Under the pieces are notes generated by a model. The model had not been told where the DNA came from. It saw nothing but the letters and a program-made list of their open reading frames with translations, and ran no database searches. This document shows positions 23,999-33,195 of a stretch of 34,991 bases of DNA, piece by piece. Every line of letters starts with the position of its first letter. Position 1 is the first letter of the stretch. A program made the translations under genes and the position numbers. This DNA is from Gp7-AA10 sp035636095 (GTDB taxonomy: Bacteria > Acidobacteriota > Thermoanaerobaculia > Gp7-AA8), in contig DASPZU010000004.1 of the NCBI GenBank assembly GCA_035636095.1, forward strand, positions 1-34,991. The letters are read 5' to 3'.

Positions 23999-24147
23999 CC
24001 GCTACTACCGCCTGCGGCCGCGCGCCACCCTCGCCGATATCGATCTCGGCGGCGACGCACAAAACGCAGCGCGATCATCACAACGAGGTCTGGCAAATCC
24101 AGCGCGATCTAACCACCGCCACTGACACTACGACACGCAAGTACGCG

Positions 24148-24342
24148 ATGCTTCGCACCGATTACGTGGCGCCGCCGAAGGACGACGAATACGAAGCGGC
24201 GATGAAGCAGCTCGTTCGCGAATTGAAAGGCGTCGAGGTCGTCGCGTTCTTTTCCGTCTACGGCGACGGTTCGGATTCGCCGATCAAAGTGCGACGGCTG
24301 AAAGGGCTCGCAGAGACGCGCGACGAACCCGCCCGATTCTAA
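24148..24342 (+). CDS. Hypothetical 64-residue reading frame, perhaps the 3' end of a broken gene
   Basis: From the ATG at 24148 the frame encodes 64 residues, including MKQLVRELKGVEVVAFFSVY and SPIKVRRLKGLAE. It looks protein-like: a charged amphipathic helix followed by a hydrophobic strand. No family was recognised and no Shine-Dalgarno is seen. The same frame is open and protein-like for another 26 codons upstream, without a start codon, which favours a gene remnant over an intact small gene. It ends overlapping the mnmA stop on the other strand by 4 bases. Confidence 0.35.
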   Translation: MLRTDYVAPPKDDEYEAAMKQLVRELKGVEVVAFFSVYGDGSDSPIKVRRLKGLAETRDEPARF

Positions 24343-25418
24343 TCGCGCGCGATCCAACCGCCGCCGATGCACAAGTCGTTGTCGTAGAAGACGACGGCCT
24401 GACCCGGCGCAACGGCGCGAAGCTTTTGCACAAACATGACGCGCGCGCGATCGGAGCCCAGCGACGTCACTGTCGCGGAGATGTCTGCCGCCCGCGAGCG
24501 CACGCGCGCCTGAACCTCGATGGGTGCCGACGGGACGTGGCCGCTGATCCAGTGAACGCGCTCCGCGATGAGCTCCGAGCGCTCGAGTGCCGACGGGGGC
24601 CCGATGGTCACGCGCTTCGTGAACGGATTCACGTCGATCACATATGTTCGCGAGGTGCTCCCGCCGATCTGCAACCCCCGGCGCTGGCCGATCGTGAACT
24701 GGTAGTAGCCGTCGTGCTGGCCAACGACGTTGCCGTCGAGGTCCACGATCTCGCCGGCGCTTTCACCGCGAACGATCCCCGCCTCGCGCTCGACAATCGA
24801 CGCGTAGCCGTCCTTCTGCGGCACGAAGCAGATCTCATAAGACTCCTTCTTTTGCGCGACGCTGAGGCCTGCCTGGGCGGCGATGGCGCGCACTTCCGGC
24901 TTGGTCAGGTCGCCGAGGGGGAAGAGCGCTTCGCGGAGCTGATTCTGATTCAGCTCGAAAAGGAAGTAGGACTGATCCTTGGCGAGATCCCTGGCCTTGC
25001 GCAACTCGAACGCGCCGTTATCTTTTGTGATCCGCGCGTAGTGACCGGTCGCGATCTTCTCCGCGCCGATGGCCTGCGCCTTCTGGTGGAAGAGGTCGAA
25101 CTTCACGTGCGTGTTGCACAGCACGCACGGACTCGGCGTCGTCCCGTTGAGGTACGACTTCACGAACGGATCGATCACTTTTTCGTGAAAGTTTTCCTCC
25201 AGATTCAACGTGAAGTGCGGGATTTCGAGCTGCCACGCCACACGTCGAGCGTCGGCCAGATCATCGATCGTGCAGCATCCTCCGTACGTCGACTCGGCGT
25301 TGGTCAGGTTGTCGTACATCTGCATCGACAGACCGACGACGTCGTGTCCGGCGGACTTCAGAATATATGCGGCGGTCGACGAGTCGACCCCGCCCGACAT
25401 GGCAACAGCGACCTTCAT
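24339..25418 (-). CDS. mnmA: tRNA-specific 2-thiouridylase MnmA
   Basis: It puts sulfur on U34 of the tRNAs for Lys, Glu and Gln, using ATP activation and a sulfur relay. The 359-residue length is standard. The PP-loop is VAMSGGVDSS (4-13). The catalytic cysteine is Cys101 in SPCVLCNTHVKFD; the persulfide cysteine is Cys197 in SYEICFVP. Other hallmarks are ATGHYARI, then DQSYFLF, then YYQFTIGQRRGL. An extra Cys98 and a Cys-Cys pair at 48-49 (TYGGCCTIDDL) are also present, as in many non-enterobacterial MnmA proteins. It diverges from the receiver-domain gene and is convergent with the decayed stretch after the S9 peptidase. Confidence 0.97.
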   Translation of the reverse strand: MKVAVAMSGGVDSSTAAYILKSAGHDVVGLSMQMYDNLTNAESTYGGCCTIDDLADARRVAWQLEIPHFTLNLEENFHEKVIDPFVKSYLNGTTPSPCVLCNTHVKFDLFHQKAQAIGAEKIATGHYARITKDNGAFELRKARDLAKDQSYFLFELNQNQLREALFPLGDLTKPEVRAIAAQAGLSVAQKKESYEICFVPQKDGYASIVEREAGIVRGESAGEIVDLDGNVVGQHDGYYQFTIGQRRGLQIGGSTSRTYVIDVNPFTKRVTIGPPSALERSELIAERVHWISGHVPSAPIEVQARVRSRAADISATVTSLGSDRARVMFVQKLRAVAPGQAVVFYDNDLCIGGGWIARD

Positions 25419-25506
25419 GTGCGGGTGCCTAAACGTTCAAAAGGCTGATGTTTGTTCCGCAAGGCGCTGATTTTGCAAGCACTTCCATCCAATAAGGTCC
25501 ATACAC

Positions 25507-25914
25507 GTGTCGAGTGACATAGGGGGAAAGCCTTTTCGCGTGCTGGTCGTCGACGACGATCCGAGCATCCGCCGCATGATCATCGCTGCCCTGCGACGCG
25601 ATGGATACGCGTTTTCGGAGGCCGCCAACGGCAAGGAGGCGCTCGACATCATGCGCGGCGAGCGCCCTTCGGTAGTCGTTCTCGATCTGATGATGCCCGT
25701 CGTTTCCGGATGGGATGTCCTCCGCGAGCGCGCAGGCGAGGCCGCCTTGCTTTCGATTCCCGTGATCATCGTCAGCGCCAATCGCGGCCCCGAGCTCGCT
25801 TCGACGATGGATAAAGGCATCTGCGCGTTCCTGCCCAAGCCCTTCGACATCACGGTCCTCAGCGCGCTCGTCAAAAGCTGCATCCTGCCCGAGCAACCCG
25901 ATCAGGTCGCATAG
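25507..25914 (+). CDS. Single-domain response regulator (receiver only)
   Basis: The 135-residue protein is one receiver domain with no output domain. The acidic pocket is VVDDDPS (Asp16-18), the phosphorylation site is Asp60 in VVVLDLMMP, the switch Ser is Ser90 in VIIVSANRG, and the conserved Lys is Lys111 in LPKPFD. Such proteins pass phosphate on or bind a target protein directly. No histidine kinase is nearby. The start is GTG at 25507, with AAGG about 10 bases upstream. Another in-frame GTG at 25540 has a better purine stretch (GGGGGAAAG) but would cut the first strand of the domain. It is convergent with maeB, 7 bases apart. Confidence 0.93.
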   Translation: MSSDIGGKPFRVLVVDDDPSIRRMIIAALRRDGYAFSEAANGKEALDIMRGERPSVVVLDLMMPVVSGWDVLRERAGEAALLSIPVIIVSANRGPELASTMDKGICAFLPKPFDITVLSALVKSCILPEQPDQVA

Positions 25915-25921
25915 TTGCGCG

Positions 25922-28213
25922 TCACTGCCGCTGAGCTTTTTTCCGCAGCAGCGGGCGCTCGGTCAATTGGGCGTCGATGACCGCGATGGCGGCCATGTTG
26001 ACGATGTCGTTGACATCGACGCCGCGCTGCAGCACGTGCACCGGTTTGGCGAGGCCCTGAAGAATCGGCCCGATGACCTCCGCCCCACCCACCCTCCATA
26101 ACAGTTTGTAAGCGGCGTTGGCGGCGTCGAGGTTCGGGAAGATCAAGACGTTGGCGTCGCCCTGGATCGTGCTCCACGGATAGTCGGTATGCGCGATGTA
26201 CGGGACCACGGCGGTGTCGGCCTGCATTTCTCCGTCGACGATGAGATTGGGATGGCGCTCGTTGAGAATGCGCACGGCATCGCGAACCTTTTCGGCTTCC
26301 GGATGCTCCGTCGATCCGAAATTTGAGAAGGAGACCATGGCCACGCGCGGTTCGAGATCGAATCGCCGCGCTGTTTCGGCGCTCAGCACCGCGATCTCGG
26401 CGAGCTGTTCGGCATCCGGATTGATGTTCATCGTCGTATCGGCGAGCACCAGCATCTGGTTCTTGAACATCAGCAGGTACGCTCCCGACACGTTCTTGAC
26501 TCCCGGCCGGGTCTTGATGATCTGCAGCGCCGGTCTGACGGTGGCGGGGTAATAGGCATGCAAACCGGCGATGACCCCGTCGGCGTCGCCTTCGTCGACC
26601 ATCATCATCGCGAAGTAATTCCGTTGGTTGAGAATGCGGCGTGCGTCGCTGGCGGTGATGCCGCGCCGCCGGCGCAGCTGATAGAAGCGGTGGGCGTACT
26701 GATCGAACTTCGGCGACTTGGTGACGTCGATTATGGAGAGCTTCGACCGGTCGATGTTGTGTTTCCGGAGCAGCGGCGCCGCAACCTCCTCCTTGACCAG
26801 AAGGATCGGCTCGGCCAGCCCTTCCTCGATGAGGATCTTGGCGGCCCGAATGATCTTCTCCTGATCGCCTTCCGGAAACACGATGCGCTTGGGATCGCGT
26901 TTGGCGCGGTCGTACATCGCGTGCATGATTCCGCGCGCACGGCCTAACAATTTCTCGAGCTGCCGGCGGTAGGCGTCGAAGTCGGTGATCGGCTCCTGCG
27001 CCACTCCGGTCTCCGCCGCCGCCCGGGCCACCGCCACCGGGACGTTGAGCAGTACCCGATGATCGAACGGCTTGGGGATCAGGTAGTCGCGGCCGAAGGT
27101 GAATCGCTCCGTGGCATAGGCCCGAAGAACGGCGTCGGGGACCTCCTCTTTCGCGAGCTCGGCCAGCGCTTTCGAAGCGGCAAGTTTCATCTCGTCGTTG
27201 ATGGTGGTGGCGCGACAATCGAGCGCGCCGCGGAAGATGAAGGGAAATCCAAGGACGTTGTTGACCTGGTTGGGGAAATCGGAGCGGCCGGTCGCCATGA
27301 TGAGGTCCGATCGCGCCGAGGTCGCTTCTTCGTAGCCGATCTCGGGATCGGGATTCGCCATCGCGAAGACGATGGGATCCTTGGCCATCGACTGCACCAT
27401 TTCCTTCGTCACGATGCCGCCCACCGAGAGCCCGATCAAGACATCCGCCCCTTTCATTGCCTCGGCCAGCGTGCGCGCTTTGGTGTCGGCCGCGAATTCT
27501 TCCTTGTACGGCGTCATGTCGACCGTCCGACCCTTGAAGATCACGCCGTGGCTGTCGGCGAGGATCACGTTCTCTTTGCGCAGTCCCATCTTGATGTACA
27601 GGCGCAGACAGGCCATAGCGGCTGCCCCCGCGCCGCTGATCACGAGCCTCACTTTGTGCATCTTCTTGCCCGCGACCTCCAACGCGTTTTGCAGCGCCGC
27701 GGCCGAAATGATGGCCGTGCCGTGCTGGTCGTCATGAAAGACAGGAATCTTCATCTCCTTTTTCAGACGCTCTTCGATTTCGAAGCACGCCGGAGCAGCG
27801 ATATCCTCGAGGTTGATCCCGCCGAAGGTCGGCTCGAGCAGCTTCACGGCCTTGATGAAATCTTCGGTGTCGCGCGTTTCGAGCTCGAGGTCGAAGACGT
27901 CGATGTCGGCGAAGCGCTTGAAGAGAACCGCTTTGCCTTCCATCACCGGCTTCCCGGCGCCCGGTCCGATGTTGCCCAGGCCGAGGACGGCGGTGCCGTT
28001 GGTGATGACGGCGACGAGATTCCCTTTGTTGGTGTACTTGTAGACATCGCCTGAATCGCGGGCGATCTCGAGGCAGGGCTTCGCGACCCCCGGCGTATAG
28101 GCCAGCGCGAGATCGCGTTGGGTGGCAGTCGGCTTGGTGGGGACGACTTCCGTCTTGCCCGGACGTCCGCTTGAGTGGTAATCGAGGGCGTCGTCGCGGC
28201 CATGGTCCGCCAT
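25922..28213 (-). CDS. maeB: NADP-dependent malic enzyme with C-terminal phosphotransacetylase-like domain
   Basis: It decarboxylates malate to pyruvate with NAD(P) reduction. The 763-residue protein is the long MaeB type. Malic enzyme part (about 1-420): YTPGVAKPCLEIA, then FGGINLEDIAAPACF, then IPVFHDDQHGTA and VISGAGAAAMACL. PTA-like part (about 435-763): RIVFPEGDQEKIIRAA, then VDGEMQADTAV, then FPNLDAANAAYKL. In known MaeB proteins the PTA-like part lacks transacetylase activity and binds acetyl-CoA as an allosteric inhibitor; that role is assumed here. The ATG at 28213 has no Shine-Dalgarno, but a perfect TATAAT sits 8 bases upstream. The small anchored protein gene ends 55 bases upstream. 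Confidence 0.97.
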   Translation of the reverse strand: MADHGRDDALDYHSSGRPGKTEVVPTKPTATQRDLALAYTPGVAKPCLEIARDSGDVYKYTNKGNLVAVITNGTAVLGLGNIGPGAGKPVMEGKAVLFKRFADIDVFDLELETRDTEDFIKAVKLLEPTFGGINLEDIAAPACFEIEERLKKEMKIPVFHDDQHGTAIISAAALQNALEVAGKKMHKVRLVISGAGAAAMACLRLYIKMGLRKENVILADSHGVIFKGRTVDMTPYKEEFAADTKARTLAEAMKGADVLIGLSVGGIVTKEMVQSMAKDPIVFAMANPDPEIGYEEATSARSDLIMATGRSDFPNQVNNVLGFPFIFRGALDCRATTINDEMKLAASKALAELAKEEVPDAVLRAYATERFTFGRDYLIPKPFDHRVLLNVPVAVARAAAETGVAQEPITDFDAYRRQLEKLLGRARGIMHAMYDRAKRDPKRIVFPEGDQEKIIRAAKILIEEGLAEPILLVKEEVAAPLLRKHNIDRSKLSIIDVTKSPKFDQYAHRFYQLRRRRGITASDARRILNQRNYFAMMMVDEGDADGVIAGLHAYYPATVRPALQIIKTRPGVKNVSGAYLLMFKNQMLVLADTTMNINPDAEQLAEIAVLSAETARRFDLEPRVAMVSFSNFGSTEHPEAEKVRDAVRILNERHPNLIVDGEMQADTAVVPYIAHTDYPWSTIQGDANVLIFPNLDAANAAYKLLWRVGGAEVIGPILQGLAKPVHVLQRGVDVNDIVNMAAIAVIDAQLTERPLLRKKAQRQ

Positions 28214-28221
28214 GGCCGCCG

Positions 28222-28227
28222 ATTATA
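28222..28227 (-). promoter_or_regulatory. Perfect -10 box close to the maeB start (leaderless candidate)
   Basis: Read on the minus strand, TATAAT occupies 28227-28222, and only 8 bases separate it from the maeB ATG at 28213. The -35 region 17 bases further upstream (TAACCG) is a poor match. With a start 7-8 bases after the -10 box, the mRNA would begin at or next to the ATG. No Shine-Dalgarno is present. Confidence 0.45.
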
Positions 28228-28250
28228 GTTCCCGCCCTCCCGCCCGGTTA

Positions 28251-28266
28251 GGACGTTGGGACGTTG
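28251..28266. repeat. Short octamer direct repeat E (two units)
   Basis: Two perfect tandem copies of GGACGTTG lie between the stop of the small anchored protein gene (28269) and the maeB promoter region. There is no inverted partner. It resembles the other 7/8-base arrays in unit length and in the GTTG core, but two copies alone are weak evidence. Confidence 0.4.
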
Positions 28267-28268
28267 GC

Positions 28269-28880
28269 TCAGCGGATCCAGAAGATCGGGTTGGCCTTGT
28301 CGGGCACGCCCATCAGATGAGTCTTGCCGTTGATGGTGACCTGAAACTCCGAATAGTCCCCGTGACCCTCGTCGTGGCCGCGAGAGATGGTGTCGGCGAT
28401 GGCGTACTCGTTGATGGTGGTGTAGAGATCTTTCGCTTTTCGGAACGAATTGAAACCGTTGTACGCGTCCTGGATCTCGTCGCGATCGGGGATGAACATC
28501 TTTCCGCGCGACCACATGCACGCGGCAGCCTGCTCGGCGTCGTTGAGCGATGTGCCGCCTTCTTTCCACGTCTGCATGAACACTCGTATCCGAACCTTCG
28601 CCTTGTCCTCGGGTTGGCCGCCGCCGAAGAACTTGTGGACCAGCGACGCCACGGCATTTTCGTCGACGGCCGGAGCGGCCGGCTGCGACCCCTGCTGCGA
28701 CTGGGATTGCGGCTGGGGGATGCTGCCTGGCTGGATGGCCAGCTTAGGCGCGGATGCGCCGGCAGAGTTGGCTTCGCTGGCCATCGCGTCAGGCGACGGC
28801 TTGTCGAGAAAATGCTTCTTGGCAAACACCAGTGCCACGATCACAGCAACGAAGCCGACGAACTTGCCAAATAGCTTCAC
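28269..28880 (-). CDS. Small membrane-anchored protein of unknown function
   Basis: This is a 203-residue protein. It starts with one membrane helix (about 5-21, FGKFVGFVAVIVALVFA). A Pro/Gln/Ser-rich linker follows (about 50-70, IPQPQSQSQQGSQPAAP). A folded C-terminal domain (about 75-203) contains FMQTWKEGGTSLNDAEQA, then MWSRGKMFIPDRDEI and HGDYSEFQVTING. With a short positively charged N-terminus, the domain is probably on the periplasmic side. No family was recognised. The start is GTG at 28880, 3 bases after the secF stop, with AAAGGCGG about 8 bases upstream, so it is translated from the sec operon message. The position suggests an envelope role, but nothing in the sequence proves it. 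Confidence 0.8.
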   Translation of the reverse strand: MKLFGKFVGFVAVIVALVFAKKHFLDKPSPDAMASEANSAGASAPKLAIQPGSIPQPQSQSQQGSQPAAPAVDENAVASLVHKFFGGGQPEDKAKVRIRVFMQTWKEGGTSLNDAEQAAACMWSRGKMFIPDRDEIQDAYNGFNSFRKAKDLYTTINEYAIADTISRGHDEGHGDYSEFQVTINGKTHLMGVPDKANPIFWIR

Positions 28881-28883
28881 GGT

Positions 28884-30101
28884 TTAGACCGCCTTTCGCT
28901 TACGCGTAGTCGGCTCTTCCTTCGGCGGCGCCGGCTCCACCCGCGGGCGGGCGGCCGGGCCGGCGATATCGTGTTTGCGTCCGGTCAGGTTGTTCCACGC
29001 GATCGCGACCGCCGGAACGATGGTCACCGTCGAGTACGTGCCGGCGATGACGCCGACCAGCAGGATCAGCGCGAACTCATGGATCACCTTGCCGCCAAAC
29101 AGAATCAGCGCGATGAGGACGATCACGACCGAGCCTGAGGTCAGGATCGTTCGCGACAGCGTCTGGTTCATGGCGAGGTTCAGCTGCTCCTCGAGCGTTG
29201 CACGCGTCTTGAGCTTGCGACGGTTCTCGCGAACGCGGTCGTAAGTCACGACCGTATCGTTGATCGAATAGCCGACGATCAGGAGCAGTGCCGCCACGAT
29301 GTTGAGGGAGAACTCGCCGTTAATCATGGCAAGAAAGGCCAGCGACACGCAAACGTCGTGGACGATGCAGACGACCGCCGCGACGCCGAACATCAAGTCG
29401 AATCGCAGCCACAGATACACGCCCATCGCGAGAGTGGAGAGAATGACCGCCCAGATGGCTTTCTGCTGCAGCTCGCGCCCGACCTGCGGCCCGACTGTTT
29501 CCTGATTCAGGACGTTGAAGGCGCCCAGGTATGTGCGTTCGTTGAGAACACGGGCGATGCCGGTCGTCACGCCCGGAACCGACGTCACCTGCTGCGTGTT
29601 CGAGAACAGCCCCAGCTCGGAGCGCCGATTGATGATGTTGTCGGCGACCTTGGCGTAATAGGCACGCGCATCGGCGCGCGTCCCCTTGTTGTCGGGATCG
29701 ACGGTCGCGAGGAGGTCCGTCAGTTTGTCGCGGCCCCAGTAATTGATGTCGAGTTTGGCCGGATCGGCGCCAGGGTTGAGATCGCGAAGAAGCTTCGCGA
29801 CGATCTGACCGGCATAGTCGCTCTCACGGCGCTGCTGCGGGAGACGAATCAGCACCGAATTCTGATCGGCCTTGCCATATTGCTGGATGGAAGCATCGGC
29901 CAGATCGGCGCGCAGGCGTTCCATCGGAACCGGGCCCTTGAATTTCAGGGCGATGTTCGCACCGCCGGCGAAGTCGATGCCCCAATTCACGCCGTGCTGC
30001 CGGAACAGGAACGCGCCGACGAGGATCACTGCCAGCGAGAACGCCACCGCCACGAAGCGGTATTTGACGAAATCGTAGTTTGTATTAACAAAAATCTGCA
30101 T
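28884..30101 (-). CDS. secF: Protein translocase subunit SecF
   Basis: With SecD it uses the proton gradient to pull proteins through SecYEG on the periplasmic side. The 405-residue protein has six membrane segments. It carries GVNWGIDFAGGANIAL after helix 1, the family's GYSINDTVVTYDRVRENRR, and TILTSGSVVIVL. The periplasmic region is about 80 residues longer than in E. coli SecF (323 residues). The insertion runs from about residue 118 to 205 and includes VTSVPGVTTGIARVLNERTYLGAF, a helix-hairpin-helix-like stretch. The C-terminal tail is basic and Pro-rich (about 375-405). GAGG lies 8 bases before the ATG. It follows secD by 18 bases. Confidence 0.97.
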   Translation of the reverse strand: MQIFVNTNYDFVKYRFVAVAFSLAVILVGAFLFRQHGVNWGIDFAGGANIALKFKGPVPMERLRADLADASIQQYGKADQNSVLIRLPQQRRESDYAGQIVAKLLRDLNPGADPAKLDINYWGRDKLTDLLATVDPDNKGTRADARAYYAKVADNIINRRSELGLFSNTQQVTSVPGVTTGIARVLNERTYLGAFNVLNQETVGPQVGRELQQKAIWAVILSTLAMGVYLWLRFDLMFGVAAVVCIVHDVCVSLAFLAMINGEFSLNIVAALLLIVGYSINDTVVTYDRVRENRRKLKTRATLEEQLNLAMNQTLSRTILTSGSVVIVLIALILFGGKVIHEFALILLVGVIAGTYSTVTIVPAVAIAWNNLTGRKHDIAGPAARPRVEPAPPKEEPTTRKRKAV

Positions 30102-30119
30102 TGCTAAATCCTCATCATA

Positions 30120-31688
30120 TTAGATGCTGATTTCCTGCGGCCGATCCTGCGGCTTGTAGGTGAAGTCGAAGATGACCCGCGACACGAAGAACGCCGTGAA
30201 GACCGACGCGAAGAGGCCGGTGAGCAGTGTCACCGCGAAGCCCTTGATGGGTCCCGTGCCAAACTCGAGGAGAAAGAGGGCCGAGATGATCGTGGTCATG
30301 TGCGTATCGATGATCGTTCCGAAGGCGCGCGTAAAGCCGTTTTCAATCGCCGCGCGTACGGTTTTGCCGTCGCGCAACTCTTCCCGGATGCGCTCGAACA
30401 CCAGCACGTTGGAATCGATGGCCATGCCCAGCGTCAGGATGATGCCGGCGATTCCAGGCAGCGTGAGCGTGGCCTTGAAGATCGCCATCATCCCGAGAAT
30501 GATCACGAGGTTGAGCAGCAGCGCCAGCACGGCGTTGATGCCCGCCCCGTGGTAGTAAAAGACGACCGCCAGGATCAAGGCAATGAAGCCGATCCCGGCC
30601 GCCAGCACGCCGCTGCGAATCGAGTCCTTGCCGAGCGAGGGACCGACGGTGCGCTCTTCCAGCGTGGTCAGCGAAGCGGGAAGAGATCCGCTGCGCAGAA
30701 CGAGCGCCAGGTCCGCGGCCTGCTGGGTGGTGAAGCTGCCTTCGATGACGCCCTGGTCTTCGATCTTGTTGTTGATCCGCGGCGCCGACATGACTTTGTT
30801 GTCGAGCACGATCGCCAGGCGGCGACCGACATTCGGACCGGTGAGGTCTCCGAACTTGCGTCCTCCATCGGGCGTGAGCGAGAAGCCGACATTGGGCTCG
30901 CCCAGGCGCCCCTTCTGGACGCGAGCGTTTTTGAGATCGGTGCCGCTGACAGGGACTGTTTTTCGGATCGCATACCACTCGACACCGGCCGCCCGACCGA
31001 GCTCGTCGGTCGCTGTTCCCGGCAGGATGTCGACTTCATTCTTCATGTTGGCCGGAACGCTTTCGAGCGTCGCCTTCTGATCCGTGGTCGGATTTCCCTC
31101 GACCAGACGGAACTGCAGCTGTGCTGTGGTCTTGATGATGTCCTTCACGCGCGCCGGATCGTCCACGCCCGGAAGCTGAATGACGATGCGATTGCCGCTT
31201 TCGGGAGCGATCAGCGGCTCGGTGACGCCCAGGGCGTCTACGCGATTGCGGATGGTCTCGACGGCGTGATCGATCGTGTCGCGCTCGATCGCGGCCGCAG
31301 AAGCGGCCTTCATCTTGAACTGCAAGGCGCCCTCCGGCGTGCGGCTCAGGTCGAACGAGGGCAGGTAGTCCTTGGCGAGCCGCTCGTACTCCGCGGTGCT
31401 GATGCCCGCGGGGGGGACGGCGATGAAGGTGGTGTCGTTGAGGCGACGCGCGGTCGGTACGGGCAGATTGTTCTTCGCTGCCTGCGACTTCAGCGCCTCC
31501 GATGCCTGATCGACTTCCAGGCGCAGCGCATCGCCGACGTTGACGCGCATGACCAGATGCGTGCCTCCCTTGAGGTCGAGGCCGCGACGGATCGGCTCAT
31601 CCGAGAGGACTCCCGGGATGAGCACGACAATGAAAGCCACCAGGATCACGACGATGGCCGCGATCTTCCACCAAAGACTTCGGTTCAA
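30120..31688 (-). CDS. secD: Protein translocase subunit SecD
   Basis: It is the partner of SecF in the SecDF motor that helps complete protein export. The 522-residue protein has six membrane segments, with a large periplasmic domain between the first and second. Hallmarks are RRGLDLKGGTHLVM (34-47), IENGFTRAFGTIIDTHMTT, and FERIREELRDGKTVRAA. It starts with TTG at 31688: a strong GGAGGAG lies 5 bases upstream and the product begins as expected (NRSLWWKIAAIVV). It lies 13 bases after yajC, in the order tgt-yajC-secD-secF that is common in bacteria. Its 522 residues are shorter than E. coli SecD (615), as in many other phyla. Confidence 0.97.
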   Translation of the reverse strand: MNRSLWWKIAAIVVILVAFIVVLIPGVLSDEPIRRGLDLKGGTHLVMRVNVGDALRLEVDQASEALKSQAAKNNLPVPTARRLNDTTFIAVPPAGISTAEYERLAKDYLPSFDLSRTPEGALQFKMKAASAAAIERDTIDHAVETIRNRVDALGVTEPLIAPESGNRIVIQLPGVDDPARVKDIIKTTAQLQFRLVEGNPTTDQKATLESVPANMKNEVDILPGTATDELGRAAGVEWYAIRKTVPVSGTDLKNARVQKGRLGEPNVGFSLTPDGGRKFGDLTGPNVGRRLAIVLDNKVMSAPRINNKIEDQGVIEGSFTTQQAADLALVLRSGSLPASLTTLEERTVGPSLGKDSIRSGVLAAGIGFIALILAVVFYYHGAGINAVLALLLNLVIILGMMAIFKATLTLPGIAGIILTLGMAIDSNVLVFERIREELRDGKTVRAAIENGFTRAFGTIIDTHMTTIISALFLLEFGTGPIKGFAVTLLTGLFASVFTAFFVSRVIFDFTYKPQDRPQEISI

Positions 31689-31701
31689 AATCTCCTCCGG
31701 A

Positions 31702-32019
31702 TCAACTCTGCTCCGACTCGCCGCTCTGGACCCCTGTGATGGCGGAGCGGGCTACTTTTACTTTGACGTTGTCAGAAATCTTGAGGTAAACGACTTCCGG
31801 CTCAACACCCTGGACCGTCCCGTAAATCCCGCCCGAGGTCACCACGCGGTCGCCCTTTTTGAGCGAGTTCAGCATTTCCTGGGTTTTCCGCTTTTGCTTG
31901 TTGGCCGGGCCGATCACGAGGAAGTAAAAAACAAGGAAGATCGCCGCGATGGGCAGGATGTTGATCAGCAGGGCGATCGTCGAATCGGTGGATTGCAGGA
32001 GCAAAGCTAGAGTATTCAT
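31702..32019 (-). CDS. yajC: Preprotein translocase accessory subunit YajC
   Basis: This 105-residue protein has one membrane helix (about 20-40, ILPIAAIFLVFYFLVIGP) and a cytosolic domain with the family signature KQKRKTQEMLNSLKKGDRV followed by VTSGGIYGTV. YajC is a small component of the SecDF-YajC complex. Its ATG follows the tgt stop directly (TGAATG, no gap), so it depends on tgt translation. The C-terminus is acidic and polar (GESEQS). Length and position are normal. Confidence 0.97.
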   Translation of the reverse strand: MNTLALLLQSTDSTIALLINILPIAAIFLVFYFLVIGPANKQKRKTQEMLNSLKKGDRVVTSGGIYGTVQGVEPEVVYLKISDNVKVKVARSAITGVQSGESEQS

Positions 32020-33160
<1,141 letters not shown>

Positions 33161-33162
<2 letters not shown>

Positions 33163-33195
33163 TCAGGACTCAGGACTCAGCACTCGGGACTCACT
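33161..33195. repeat. Heptamer array G filling the lolA-tgt gap
   Basis: Five tandem 7-base units on the plus strand: two copies of ACTCAGG, then ACTCAGC, ACTCGGG and ACTCACT. The array covers the whole intercistronic gap and overlaps both the stop codon of the lolA-like gene (33191-33193) and the GTG start of tgt (33160-33162). The unit is the reverse complement of the array F unit in shifted phase. Confidence 0.9.

Larger units (their letters stand above)
23888..24342 (+). pseudogene. Possible remnant of a small secreted protein gene, interrupted near repeat element D
   Basis: This fills the gap of almost 490 bases between the S9 peptidase gene and mnmA. At 23888 an ATG opens a short frame, MQKLMLAAVAILLAK, that looks like the start of a signal peptide but stops at 23935. 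Repeat element D follows at once. After it, a second frame reads RPRATLADIDLGGDAQ (about 24009-24060). A third frame from about 24070 reads HHNEVWQIQRDLTT and runs on to the stop at 24342. Three frames with protein-like pieces suggest one gene broken by the repeat and a later frameshift. This is inference: each piece is short and the signal-like start has no Shine-Dalgarno. Confidence 0.35.
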
